Counted from the stretch's first letter, positions 1 through 7,111 are shown. The stretch is DNA of 7,878 bases from UBA7236 sp031372705 (GCA_031372705.1 JANMLV010000279.1:1-7878); one strand, 5' to 3'. The notes: a model not told the origin generated them from the sequence alone. Numbers and translations are program-made.

Positions 1-356
1 GCATGATAATTATGCGAAAAGAAATCACATCATTAAAAATGCATGCGTTAAATTGAATTATTACAAGTGTAAATAAATTTTACAAGTAATAAATAAGTGA
101 AATAGATTAAAAATTGAGTTTATTCACAGCCTGACGTTTTGGCGCTTGGCGAAGAAGCGGATTTCGAAGTACTAAACTGTCTGCCAGCACTGAACTTGAT
201 ACGAAGCATAAAGCTTCATTTAACCACTGAACCCGCTTTTTTGCCAAACGCCTGTTATGTGCACAACGATGTCTTGCCTTTAAACTAAAATACAAGTGTT
301 TGATAGTGGCTTAATACTTAAAACGGTTGTTTTGTTATCTGTCAACTCACTTTAGC
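1..356. other. Non-coding left flank
   Basis: I see no credible gene in these 356 bases. The first 120 bases are AT-rich and contain two copies of TTACAAGT (61-68 and 80-87); the first is part of the small palindrome TTACA-AG-TGTAA (61-72). The central part, 129-260, is a more GC-rich inverted-repeat element described separately. A short open frame on the minus strand (295-107) runs through that element, and its composition (many Arg, Leu, Gln) follows the repeat sequence, so I do not regard it as a gene. Bases 261-356 carry nothing I recognise. Confidence 0.6.
129..260 (-). repeat. attC-like imperfect inverted-repeat element
   Basis: The element is bounded by GCCTGAC (129-135) and GTTATGT (254-260). 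Each differs by one base from the integron attC consensus ends RYYYAAC and GTTRRRY. Just inside lie long arms: 141-160 matches the reverse complement of 233-252 at 17 of 20 positions, with two of the three mismatches able to form G-T pairs. The spacers between end box and arm are unequal (5 bases and 1 base), and the arms enclose a loop of about 70 bases that contains a further hairpin, GAAGC-ATAAA-GCTTC. The 132-bp total fits the known attC size range. Read on the minus strand, it follows the 3' end of the 111-aa gene, as attC follows a cassette gene, although about 95 bases lie between. No integrase is in the window. It could instead be an unrelated palindromic repeat of this genome. Confidence 0.4.
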
Positions 357-692
357 CTAGGATTGATTTAGTCTGTCATATTCTGCAATGGCTTCCTTAA
401 GAAATGATTCTTCATTTGAAATGTTAAAGTAAATGTGCTCGTAAGATTCAACCATTTCCGAGTATTCACATTCCATGCATACTTTAAATTTACCAAGCAA
501 TTTCAGCATAGAAAACAGCTTTTCTTTACCATCAAAGTTTATTTCTTGAATACCGGAATTTGGTATCGATTGTGTATCTGTCTTATAAACAGCTTGTAGT
601 TTTTTGCAATTTTCCCTATAGTGGACATAAATTGGTTGGGCAATTTTAGAGTCAAGAATCTTGCCCGAGTATTTTGTTATATATAATTTCAT
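357..692 (-). CDS. Small uncharacterised protein (111 aa)
   Basis: The frame encodes 111 residues beginning MKLYITKYSG and ending in a stop at 357-359. I do not recognise a family. The protein is soluble in character, with alternating charged and aromatic residues, no signal peptide and no membrane segment. It has three cysteines (about 29, 72 and 75), the last two forming a C-M-E-C pair that might bind a metal, although one CxxC in a small protein is weak evidence. The C-terminal third (about 90-111) looks helical and acidic. The start has no clear Shine-Dalgarno sequence, which is normal for Bacteroidota. It is the last minus-strand gene in the window, 294 bp beyond the large operon and just before the attC-like element, which fits a cassette passenger gene. 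It is probably real, because its length and composition look natural and nothing competes on the other strand. Confidence 0.6.
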   Translation of the reverse strand: MKLYITKYSGKILDSKIAQPIYVHYRENCKKLQAVYKTDTQSIPNSGIQEINFDGKEKLFSMLKLLGKFKVCMECEYSEMVESYEHIYFNISNEESFLKEAIAEYDRLNQS

Positions 693-765
693 GTAATGTT
701 GTTCTATTTAGATAACTAACGATAAAATTAACGTATTAAAAACCTCAATTCCATCATTGAACATT

Positions 766-773
766 CAAAACTA
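766..773 (-). promoter_or_regulatory. Possible -7 box for the 111-aa gene
   Basis: On the minus strand this reads TAGTTTTG, a match to the Bacteroidota TAnnTTTG box, 73 bases upstream of the ATG at 692. I found no TTTG/TTG element at the expected spacing further upstream. In DNA this AT-rich such octamers also occur by chance, so the call is weak. Confidence 0.2.
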
Positions 774-986
774 TAAAATAAATTGAATAAAATGTATTAC
801 CCTTTGAAAAATAATTAGAATGAATTACATAACTACTTAATATCTTCACAGCACACACTTTAAAAGTCCAAATGATAAAAGTTCAGAATAAGAACAGATT
901 CTATTTTCCATATTGGAGTCAATTTGCATAATATACATTTTTCCTCAACCATTCCAATTAAATTCATCCATCAATAAATTTAAAAA

Positions 987-2642
987 TTAATGCCCATCTG
1001 TATTCTGTTTTGGTTTTTTTGAAACTAAATATTGGATAGAATACTCCTTGCTACCTTTAAGCAAATTATTAATAACATTACTGCGATTATCAATCCGAGT
1101 CATCAACTCTTTCATGTTTTTAGCAATATCAAGAAAAGATTGCCCAAATCTTTTTTCTAGATACTTTTGCAGATTTTTATCTTTAATTTCTGCAAATTCA
1201 GCATCGGCTATGTTCTCAACAATAAGAGAAACTATAAATGTATTGTCAAAACCTTCATTTATAGATAAATTTTTAGAAAAAGTGATCCCACCTGAAATTA
1301 TAAAACTCCAAATTAAAAACTCCAATTCACTTGTTATTATTACCTTTCTGTTAGTTAAAGAAAATAAAGGATCATCGTAATCTTTTCTGTACTGCACAGT
1401 TTCATTTTGAAGGTCTGCAAGTAACGGCAGTTTGTTAATAATATCTTGGTGGTTGTTCGCCATTTTTGCATCAATACCATTTACCATGCCTACATTCATT
1501 AATAAATTATTAACAAGATGCTTAATGTCATTTACTACTAGTATTTGTTCATCTACATAATTAGAGATATAAGTTTTGAAATAGACATCTATCGGTATGT
1601 TTGCTATGCTCGCATGGGTTGGTGTAATTTGACTAATAGGCTCATTGCCTGATTTTATAACTTTTGCTCCCTCGTTAGAAGCGTCTTTCGCTGTATTGCT
1701 ATTAAGTGCTTTTGCTAATTTGTCAACTTGTGATTTGCCATTTTCAATCAGTTCTTTAGTAAGTTGATCCATATCTACTAAAAATTTATCTTGATCTTTT
1801 ATATTTTTATCCAGTGCTTTATTTAAACGAATTTCTATTGGACGTAAATCAGCTTTAGTTAAATTAGAATGAACTGGTGACGTAAGGTCAGGTAAGCCCT
1901 TTTGGGACATCATTATAAATTTTTGTTCATCCTTTAATTTCTTTAATGCATTTTTAAGTACAAGCAAATCACCTGTGGTGCTGGTATTCTTCGTAAACTT
2001 ACCCAAAAGACCAAAAATTGTATTACTCATTTTTGCAATTAGACCTCCTATAGAATTTGAATTTACAGATTTAGCAGCAACGTTACTAAGTCCTTTAAGA
2101 GCTCCTGTAATCATTATCCCTCCAACTCCAAATTCAAAAAAAACAGCTACTGCTAAAACAATAAAAATCCCGGCAATATCAATTTCCGTTTCTTTTGTTT
2201 CAAGAAATTCAATACGCTTACTTTGAACAATATCTACAGCATCACTTATAGAATCTTTAAATATTTTTGCGTTTAATTCTAAGTAATAACTTAATTCATC
2301 CAATTCGATTTTAAATTTTGTTAGATAAATTTTATACTTTTCAGTTGAAAGTTTTTGATTTATTATCTCTTCAATATTATTGAACTTTTTTAAAAAATAA
2401 ATATTGCCATCTGAATCATTGCTTGCAACATATTCATCTCCATTTATATCAACAAATTCAAAGTTTATTATTTCATTAATGGAAATTAATGAATCGTTCG
2501 CACCTTGATTATAACTAATAAAATCAATTGCTTCAAATTGAATATTTGAATCTTTCTTCGCAAAAATGAAATCCTGAGGTAACGACTCTGGATAGATAAT
2601 TGAGAGTTCTGATAAAAAATCACCAATGTTTACATCAGCCAT
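987..2642 (-). CDS. Uncharacterised protein with hydrophobic core, second gene of operon (551 aa)
   Basis: I do not recognise a family. The 551 residues divide into: an N-terminal globular part (1-95) rich in acidic and aromatic residues; a long helical stretch (about 96-153); a strongly hydrophobic, glycine-containing segment (about 156-183, with runs such as IFIVLAVAVFFEFGVGG); a second amphipathic glycine-rich stretch (about 197-216); a long, lysine-rich, probably helical region (about 220-330); and a C-terminal half of helices with another hydrophobic patch (about 436-455, EFLIWSFIISGGITF). There is no N-terminal signal peptide, so the hydrophobic core sits inside a cytoplasm-start protein. 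That layout recalls helical pore-forming proteins or membrane-anchored helical bundles, but this is inference from hydrophobicity only. The ATG at 2642 follows the stop of the 920-aa gene by 10 bp, so the two are almost certainly co-transcribed. No convincing terminator follows the stop. Confidence 0.8.
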   Translation of the reverse strand: MADVNIGDFLSELSIIYPESLPQDFIFAKKDSNIQFEAIDFISYNQGANDSLISINEIINFEFVDINGDEYVASNDSDGNIYFLKKFNNIEEIINQKLSTEKYKIYLTKFKIELDELSYYLELNAKIFKDSISDAVDIVQSKRIEFLETKETEIDIAGIFIVLAVAVFFEFGVGGIMITGALKGLSNVAAKSVNSNSIGGLIAKMSNTIFGLLGKFTKNTSTTGDLLVLKNALKKLKDEQKFIMMSQKGLPDLTSPVHSNLTKADLRPIEIRLNKALDKNIKDQDKFLVDMDQLTKELIENGKSQVDKLAKALNSNTAKDASNEGAKVIKSGNEPISQITPTHASIANIPIDVYFKTYISNYVDEQILVVNDIKHLVNNLLMNVGMVNGIDAKMANNHQDIINKLPLLADLQNETVQYRKDYDDPLFSLTNRKVIITSELEFLIWSFIISGGITFSKNLSINEGFDNTFIVSLIVENIADAEFAEIKDKNLQKYLEKRFGQSFLDIAKNMKELMTRIDNRSNVINNLLKGSKEYSIQYLVSKKPKQNTDGH

Positions 2643-2652
2643 TATATTGCAA

Positions 2653-5415
2653 TTAAGGTTTTGACAATAAATTATTCGAATCTATTAAAGCATTATTTGC
2701 AATATTTTGCAAACGAACACTTTCTATTTTCATTTGCACAAGCTTTTCTTTTGCAATTTCATTTTGCAATTGACTCATTTCTTTTTCTATTGCTCTTCTC
2801 TCCAATAAATAGGGTTCTAATGAATCACACGCACCCATCACTGAATCAACATACATACCTGAAGTAGGAAGAGAAATTATTTTTTTATACTCTGTAATTT
2901 CCTCATCTTTGGAGTCATCTGCCTCTATCTTTATTTGGCTATACTTAGTTTCAAGATCATTTCTTAGTATAGGGTCTATCGCACTTAATTTAAGTGGATA
3001 AGCTGCTTTATTACCAACAAAACAAAGGATTCTATTCTCAATATATTGTATTAACCCTTTTGCTTTTAATATTTCATATCTAGAAGCAGAGTCTTCCATT
3101 TTCCAAAGCTGATTAAAGTAATATGTTTTATTTGCTTCTACGTGTAATGCAAATTTTTCAAACTCTGCATTTGCCATGGCTAATTGCTCTAAAGTGAAAA
3201 CTTGTGGAGGGGGAGCTTGTGCCGGAAAAGAGGCTGGTGTGCTAACTGCAGGTGCCGCTAAATTTGCAGGTGGCACTAAATTTGAAATCTCATAATTTTT
3301 AAGCTCTTTCTTTGCTTTTTCTACCATTGCAGGCAATCCGCAATCACTACTGACTAAAGCTAATTCTGCTAACACAGGTATTAAATAAGGCGCTGGTATT
3401 ACACATAAAGAGGAAAGTTGAATAATGACTAGGTTGATAGCTACCATTTTTATTGTAGTCATCCATTCATCATCCATACCAGTCAAGAAGGTTTCCAATT
3501 CTGCGATACAAATTTCCTCCGATGGTGCATCACCTAAGTTTTCAATGAAGTCGTTAGCCTTGCTTTCTACTCCCGGTGAAGCCACTTTATACTTTAGCCA
3601 AAAGTTAAATCGTCCCAAAACATCATGTGCATTATCAACTTCCTTTCTAGTTGGTTTCTCGAAATCTGGTAAAAATGGATTGTAATGTCTATTTAATACA
3701 TCTAGTTCTTTAATAAAGTCAAGTGTAGTGAATTTTATTAGGCAGTCTCTAAGGTTTAAAGTTAGCCTTACTATAGGTTTTACCGGTACAGCAGGTACTG
3801 CTGTATTTACCCCACCATTTTGATTACTGGTGTTATCTATTTCAGTTTTGATTTCTGATTTTCTTTCAAACCAGCGTTGCGCTACCAATATTTTAACAGC
3901 ATCAAATGCTGGGCTATACGACTTGCTTAATAAACATTTTTTCAAACGATCCTCATAAGCCAGAATAAAATTTTCATTGATTGTTCCATAGTCAGGATTT
4001 TTTACCAACAAACAAAAATTATTGTTAGAAGTCACTTTAGTATCTACCTCATAATTTTCTAGCACTTCAAAATAATTAAGAGTGAGAGTTCGCGATCCAT
4101 TGGGGTTTTTTATTTTCCTTAATGTTCTTTTTTCCTCACCAAACTCATGTGTCTGCGTTATTTTAATTTGGGTTGTAGATTTGAATTTCTCCGATACTTT
4201 TAAAGTTGTTTCATTAATAGTATTTAAGCTGCTATTTATACCTTCCGTAATTGAGTTGCTTACACTTGCATCTGCTTTGACCGCCACCGCTTCAACAGGC
4301 AGTGTAATACCTAAACCTCCATTCGAATTAGTAGTTTCAGTTAGATCCCTTGCGATTTGGCTTGATACCTTCGCCATTGCACTGGATTCAACATTTTTCT
4401 CAAACTCAGTTGTAAGTGTTTTTTCTTCTTCAATCTTAAATTTATCATATGTAAAAACTTCAATAGTAAGTTCTTCTTGAGGTGCAAGAGTAATCGAATT
4501 CACGAGTGAACCCCTTGAGTAGCCTTTGAGTTTCCACTCCTGTTCAAAAGCCGTAACCAGACCAATTTCATACTTTGGAATGTTTGGAGATGGAGTATCT
4601 CTTTGATGAAAGTATCTTTCATATCTTGGGTCATTTTTATAGATATCGAGGATTTGAAGAAATTCATCAGGTCGCCACCCACCTTGAACTACATTATCAT
4701 GTGGTACTCCATACTTACTCATGCCGGATCTTGAATCAAATAATAGTGCTCCGAGGTAGTCGAAATATTCTTTATCATCTAAATCTTCCGGGTGTAGATA
4801 GGTGTTATAATATATTGATTCTGGATCTGAAAGATCTACACTAGATGTTCTTTTATTGCCTTGAGTTGCTGCGCGCTTTTGCAATGTAACTTGTGGACGC
4901 TTCTTATTTTGGGATAAGTTTTTTGAATTAAACTTCAAATTATACATTTTATCATTGCTTTTAATAAAAACACTTGCTCCCCTAGTTAAAGCATCTGATA
5001 ATAGAACTGTTTTTCCATCAATTTGAATTGAACCGTTTGATAAATCTTTATTACTAATTAATATTTCTTCCTGGCTTTCCAATGGACTTGGGTCAGTATA
5101 CCCATTGCTGACTGTAGTAAATACATTTTCAATTCCTAGAAGATTAGTATTCTTTTCTCCATTAATAATCCGTAAGGGTTTAAATAACGAATTTAATTGA
5201 GGATAGAGGTATGATAATGTTAATCCTAATCTTGGTTTGGCGACTTTAATATTGTCAATAATTTTACCTGGGACTTCTCCATTCTCAGAGTCTTTTGCAA
5301 TATCAAACTCTTTTTCAAAAACGTTTACTTTATACAAGTAAATTTTATTTGAAATATCATTTAAAGGTAATAAAGGATTACAACCGTTTTGGGTGTCAAA
5401 GTTTTCGTATGCCAT
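2653..5415 (-). CDS. Large uncharacterised multidomain protein, first gene of operon (920 aa)
   Basis: The frame starts MAYENFDTQN and has no signal peptide. Visible parts are: an N-terminal region (1-190); a Tyr/Asp-rich region (about 195-275); a core at about 283-322 with EIGLVTAFEQEW and LAPQEELTIEV; a long Ser/Thr-rich segment of alternating character (about 335-425); strands around SRTLTLNYFEVLENYEV (441-457); a hydrophobic stretch (about 653-690); a Pro/Ala-rich linker (715-738); a helical region with YYFNQLW (765-771), IENRILCFVGN (792-802) and SGMYVDSVMGACDSLEP (852-868); and a C-terminal coiled coil (about 870-905). From memory only, the LAPxE core, the Leu-Thr-Leu-Asn-Tyr-Phe-Glu strand and the late IEN/GN and GMYxxSVMG motifs recur in large, uncharacterised bacterial proteins; I cannot name the family or its function. 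The start is supported by a promoter-like TACATTTG about 48 bases upstream. It leads the operon with the 551-aa gene. Function is unknown. Confidence 0.85.
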   Translation of the reverse strand: MAYENFDTQNGCNPLLPLNDISNKIYLYKVNVFEKEFDIAKDSENGEVPGKIIDNIKVAKPRLGLTLSYLYPQLNSLFKPLRIINGEKNTNLLGIENVFTTVSNGYTDPSPLESQEEILISNKDLSNGSIQIDGKTVLLSDALTRGASVFIKSNDKMYNLKFNSKNLSQNKKRPQVTLQKRAATQGNKRTSSVDLSDPESIYYNTYLHPEDLDDKEYFDYLGALLFDSRSGMSKYGVPHDNVVQGGWRPDEFLQILDIYKNDPRYERYFHQRDTPSPNIPKYEIGLVTAFEQEWKLKGYSRGSLVNSITLAPQEELTIEVFTYDKFKIEEEKTLTTEFEKNVESSAMAKVSSQIARDLTETTNSNGGLGITLPVEAVAVKADASVSNSITEGINSSLNTINETTLKVSEKFKSTTQIKITQTHEFGEEKRTLRKIKNPNGSRTLTLNYFEVLENYEVDTKVTSNNNFCLLVKNPDYGTINENFILAYEDRLKKCLLSKSYSPAFDAVKILVAQRWFERKSEIKTEIDNTSNQNGGVNTAVPAVPVKPIVRLTLNLRDCLIKFTTLDFIKELDVLNRHYNPFLPDFEKPTRKEVDNAHDVLGRFNFWLKYKVASPGVESKANDFIENLGDAPSEEICIAELETFLTGMDDEWMTTIKMVAINLVIIQLSSLCVIPAPYLIPVLAELALVSSDCGLPAMVEKAKKELKNYEISNLVPPANLAAPAVSTPASFPAQAPPPQVFTLEQLAMANAEFEKFALHVEANKTYYFNQLWKMEDSASRYEILKAKGLIQYIENRILCFVGNKAAYPLKLSAIDPILRNDLETKYSQIKIEADDSKDEEITEYKKIISLPTSGMYVDSVMGACDSLEPYLLERRAIEKEMSQLQNEIAKEKLVQMKIESVRLQNIANNALIDSNNLLSKP

Positions 5416-5462
5416 GTTCTATGATTTTTTAAATATTATGTATAAAATATATTTATTATTCA

Positions 5463-5489
5463 CAAATGTAATCAAAATCCAAATTCAAA
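5463..5489 (-). promoter_or_regulatory. Candidate promoter of the 920/551-aa operon
   Basis: On the minus strand 5470-5463 reads TACATTTG, an exact match to the Bacteroidota -7 box TAnnTTTG. A TTTG (5489-5486) lies upstream with a 15-base gap, a little shorter than the usual 17-23. A transcript would begin near 5456 and have a leader of about 40 bases before the ATG at 5415. The A-rich leader has no Shine-Dalgarno sequence. A second match, TAATTTTG (5684-5677), lies further upstream without an obvious partner box. Confidence 0.4.
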
Positions 5490-5776
5490 TTAATAAAATA
5501 ATTCCAATTTGAAAATTACTTAAAACTAGTATGTTTTCCACTATTTACAGACTTGTTAATTATTAAAAAAGCAAGAAATTAATGCTTTAAATTTTTAATT
5601 ATAGTCTCTAACATATTAAATTCACCCCTAGTGTAATGTTAAATACCCCTCTTAGCATTCATAAATTGCTGAAACTCAAAATTACATTTATGCTATATTG
5701 CAGTTAAATGTTTAGCGATTTAATTCTTACCTCCAATATTATGATTACCATTTATTCGTTGTCATTTTTAATTGCG

Positions 5777-6039
5777 CCATCTAACTTGTTAATACCCCCA
5801 TTTTTACTCGCCTATCACACCAATTTGGATGTATAAACGAAGTTTATCAAATACCATCCCCAAAAATACCAAACTCCTCACACCAAATCTACCCACACCT
5901 TCAAATTCACCGAAAACCGTTAATCCCCTCCCTGTCACATTTCCCATAAATCCCACAACCATCTAACTTCACAATATCACATAAAATAACATCCCCACCA
6001 TAACATTAATTGATTCTACACCTTTCTACCCTGTCACAC
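5777..6039. repeat. Short dispersed direct repeats in C-rich tract
   Basis: CCATCTAACTT occurs at 5777-5787 and 5959-5969. CCCTGTCACA occurs at 5930-5939 and 6029-6038, with a diverged copy CCTATCACAC at 5811-5820. Spacings are irregular (120 and 99 bases between the CACA copies), so this is not a tandem array or a CRISPR. The copies may be remnants of a degenerate repeat or binding sites, or they may arise from the restricted base composition. Confidence 0.35.
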
Positions 6040-6060
6040 TAAAACCCCAACTATTACGAA
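5821..6060. other. Extreme C-over-G strand asymmetry tract
   Basis: My base count over these 240 positions is A 90, C 80, T 59 and G 11. Bases 5935-6011 (77 bases) contain no G. The minus strand is accordingly G/T-rich and nearly free of C. The flanking rows (5581-5700) have a milder bias. No coding frame explains it, and no neighbouring gene has such a skew. The function is unknown. Confidence 0.85.
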
Positions 6061-6269
6061 AACTGAACCCGCTGGTTTCAAAAAAAGTAACATTTGGCCC
6101 CTAAAAGTAGAATCCTGATTGCTATTAATTATGCCCATCCGAGTATATTCACATCTATTATATCCATAAAATTATTCAAGTCTTTGACGGATTCACTTTA
6201 GGGTAGACCTAGCATAATTGATTATCTATTCTGTAATCAAAAAAAACTTCAAAGTATAGATAGAATTTT

Positions 6270-6345
6270 GACCTAGCCCCGATCGCAGCGGAAACCCCGC
6301 AGTGAGGAACGAACGAGGAGTTCTAGCGGAGAGCGGGAACGCATT
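6270..6345 (+). ncRNA. GC-rich structured intergenic element, possible small RNA
   Basis: A compact GC-rich block stands out in AT-rich DNA. It begins GACCTAGCCCCGATCGCAGC and ends with AGCGGAGAGCGGGA (6325-6338). Possible stems include CCCGC (6296-6300) with GCGGG (6333-6337), the alternative CCCG (6278-6281) with CGGG (6334-6337), a local hairpin GCGG/CCGC (6288-6291 with 6297-6300), and GAAC/GTTC (6307-6310 with 6320-6323). The pattern CTAGCCCCGAT...AGCGG-A-AGCGGGA matches, from memory, an element found between many genes of Flavobacteria and relatives; I cannot say whether it equals a named RNA family such as Flavo-1. A terminator-like hairpin follows directly on the same strand. The strand is inferred from that hairpin. 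Confidence 0.45.
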
Positions 6346-6353
6346 GCCAATCG

Positions 6354-6398
6354 AAGCAAAATGCTGCTGCTCCAAATCATCCATTTTGCTTTTATTTA
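6354..6398 (+). terminator. Perfect 10-bp inverted repeat with T-rich tail
   Basis: AAGCAAAATG (6354-6363) and CATTTTGCTT (6382-6391) are exact reverse complements around an 18-base loop. The right arm runs into TTTATTT, giving a rho-independent-like shape on the plus strand. On the minus strand no T-run follows the stem, so it is a poor terminator for the membrane protein gene ending at 6437. It would close a plus-strand transcript through the structured element at 6270-6345. Confidence 0.5.
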
Positions 6399-6436
6399 AA
6401 TTACTGAAAAATTATTCCGCCTATTTATTTATCGGC

Positions 6437-7033
6437 TTACATTTCCTCGCTGCCGCTTTTAACTTTATTATACTCTGTATTCAAATTTTGTTTTAATGTA
6501 GGGTCGCTTGGGTTGGCGGTGTATTGTTCGAATGCCTTTATGTAATCAGGGTAATCGCGATATTGATAACGAATAATATTTAAGTCGCTCACCATTAAAA
6601 GTATAAAACCTATTGCACCAAAAATGATGGCACGCAGCAGTATATTTTTATAAAGTGTTGCTTTGGTTTGCATATATCTTATTAATGCAAATACTAGTAA
6701 AATTGCGAGTGGAATTAATCCGGTATTAAGCATAAATTCGGAACCTTGAAAGCGCAACAATTTGAACATTATGCCGATCCAAATGGTTGAAAATGCTATA
6801 CCTGCAACTATTGCTATAATTATATTGGCAGGTTTGATAGATTGATAACTTTCGGCTTTAAACATTTTTTTTATGCCAATGCGATGTATCAAGAAAAAAC
6901 CAAATGGAAAATATAAAACACTTAACAACATGGTGAATATGTATAAAAAAAACGCGCCTCCTTCAATAAGTTGGAAATACATTATTAGAGAAATACAAAT
7001 AATAACGAGGATAATTTTTTCGAACTTGCCCAT
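6437..7033 (-). CDS. Uncharacterised membrane protein, five predicted helices (198 aa)
   Basis: The 198-residue product is highly hydrophobic. Predicted membrane helices by eye are at about 6-22, 27-50, 69-92, 104-121 and 131-150. A polar, Tyr/Asp/Lys-rich tail follows (151-198). The loop between helices 2 and 3 is basic (RIGIKKMFKAES, 51-62), as is the one after helix 4, which places them in the cytoplasm by the positive-inside rule. I see no catalytic motif, transporter signature or signal-peptidase site, and I do not recognise the family. The gene is divergent from the cystathionine beta-synthase-like gene, with 91 bp between the two start codons, and could be co-regulated with it, though nothing ties it to sulfur metabolism. 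The ATG at 7033 is the first in frame and precedes helix 1 by a short Met-Gly-Lys stretch, so the start is likely right. Confidence 0.75.
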   Translation of the reverse strand: MGKFEKIILVIICISLIMYFQLIEGGAFFLYIFTMLLSVLYFPFGFFLIHRIGIKKMFKAESYQSIKPANIIIAIVAGIAFSTIWIGIMFKLLRFQGSEFMLNTGLIPLAILLVFALIRYMQTKATLYKNILLRAIIFGAIGFILLMVSDLNIIRYQYRDYPDYIKAFEQYTANPSDPTLKQNLNTEYNKVKSGSEEM

Positions 7034-7055
7034 GTGTGTGGTAATTGATGAAAAT

Positions 7056-7063
7056 TAAAGGTA
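7056..7063 (-). promoter_or_regulatory. Near-match -7 box for the membrane protein gene
   Basis: The minus strand reads TACCTTTA, one base from TAnnTTTG, 22 bases upstream of the ATG at 7033. No TTTG lies at the expected spacing. It mirrors the stronger TACCTTTG box of the divergent gene 49 bp away. Confidence 0.3.
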
Positions 7064-7111
7064 AAGCAATAATGTGAAAAACATAAAAACACGACTTTTT
7101 GCAAATCTTCC

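Larger units (their letters stand above)
5416..6436. other. 1-kb intergenic region upstream of the operon
   Basis: No frame here looks like a gene on either strand; stops are dense, especially on the G/T-rich minus strand. From the operon side outward it holds: a promoter-like box for the operon (5463-5470); an AT-rich stretch to about 5615; the C-rich, G-poor tract with dispersed repeats (about 5620-6060); an AT-rich stretch with the inverted repeat TTGATTA/TAATCAA (6218-6224 and 6234-6240); and the GC-rich structured element plus terminator-like hairpin (6270-6398). The region is unusually long for genomes of this type, which argues that it has a regulatory or structural role or is the relic of lost genes. 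Confidence 0.6.

Noticed and set aside
107..295. 62-codon minus-strand frame
   Set aside because: It coincides with the attC-like inverted repeat. The basic, repeat-driven peptide looks like a by-product of that sequence.
812..827. Hairpin TAATT/AATTA with adjacent A-run as operon terminator
   Set aside because: It is a five-base AT-only stem, about 160 bases beyond the stop, and common by chance in such AT-rich DNA.
2355..2642. SUKH/SMI1-like immunity domain at the N-terminus of the 551-aa protein
   Set aside because: The Leu-Pro-x-Asp-Phe start and acidic/Gly-rich middle are only loosely reminiscent. The diagnostic pattern is not clear enough to call.
5777..6039. CRISPR-like array
   Set aside because: Repeats are only 10-11 bases, few and irregularly spaced, and no cas gene is nearby.
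5800..6060. G-quadruplex on the minus strand of the C-rich tract
   Set aside because: The runs of four or five G are too far apart for a standard G4 motif with short loops.
226..6073. Shared 12-mer ACTGAACCCGCT at 226-237 and 6062-6073
   Set aside because: A few 12-base matches are expected by chance in a window of this size, and similarity does not extend beyond it.
6218..6246. Inverted repeat TTGATTA/TAATCAA followed by an A-run, considered as a terminator
   Set aside because: On the plus strand the stem is followed by A rather than T. On the minus strand the T-run precedes the stem. It is AT-only and weak.
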